Positions 6,169 through 6,191 of a DNA stretch of 6,191 nt are shown here, in pieces. Location: positions 1 to 6,191 of the forward strand of contig SKTN01000047.1 in NCBI GenBank assembly GCA_007117945.1, written 5' to 3'. Source of the stretch: Nitriliruptoraceae bacterium. GTDB lineage: Bacteria; Actinomycetota; Nitriliruptoria; Nitriliruptorales; Nitriliruptoraceae. The stretch's first letter is position 1, and the number at the start of each line of letters is the position of its first letter. The position numbers were made by a program, and so were the translations under genes. The notes beneath the pieces are model-generated. The model did no database searches. It had not been told where the DNA came from and saw only the letters and a program-made list of their open reading frames with translations.

Positions 6169-6191
6169 ATGCACCCCGAACGTAGCCACCG
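6169..6191 (+). CDS. Possible start of another gene, cut by the window edge
   Basis: An ATG at 6169 is preceded by AGGGAG (6157-6162) at a six-base spacing and stays open to the end of the window, giving MHPERSH. Seven residues are too few to identify a product. The 93 bases between the LuxR remnant and this ATG show no other convincing coding sequence. It is supported only by the RBS-like match. Confidence 0.3.

Overview
The window is very GC-rich, uses GTG starts freely and has purine-rich ribosome binding sites. It carries an AfsR-type (BTAD plus NB-ARC) regulator, which together point to an actinobacterial chromosome, probably a high-GC Actinomycetota. I cannot name a genus. I see no insertion sequence, CRISPR array, tRNA, rRNA or phage gene.

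Layout from left to right. Positions 1-365 (minus strand) hold the N-terminal part of a small membrane methyltransferase of the isoprenylcysteine carboxyl methyltransferase / PEMT type, cut by the window edge. A divergent intergenic region (366-479) contains a candidate -10 element and a 10-base direct repeat. An alpha/beta hydrolase locus (480-1125, plus) follows; it has a good RBS and start but changes frame after about 22 codons and lacks the segment that should hold the oxyanion-hole HG motif, so I call it a pseudogene. About 200 bases of non-coding DNA follow, with a strong 8-bp hairpin and a 14-bp palindrome. Next is an intact alpha/beta hydrolase (1327-2262, plus) with a complete catalytic triad. 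It converges across a 61-base gap on a large intact regulator (2324-5584, minus; 1086 residues) with an OmpR-like winged helix, BTAD domain, NB-ARC ATPase and helical-repeat C-terminus.

Divergent from the regulator, 5632-6075 (plus) carries the remains of a second, different ATPase regulator. A 47-residue NB-ARC fragment with damaged conserved positions is joined almost directly to a C-terminal LuxR helix-turn-helix, and the helix-turn-helix is itself split by a one-base shift at a run of six G. The last 23 bases may start another plus-strand gene.

The two clearly intact genes are the 311-residue hydrolase and the AfsR-like regulator. Two of the other loci are decayed or, less likely, mis-sequenced. 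The regulator probably responds to nucleotide or ligand binding and controls nearby or distant genes, but nothing in the sequence shows its targets. I found no convincing evidence of a new multi-gene system; the most interesting signals are the two broken loci and the repeats in the two divergent promoter regions.
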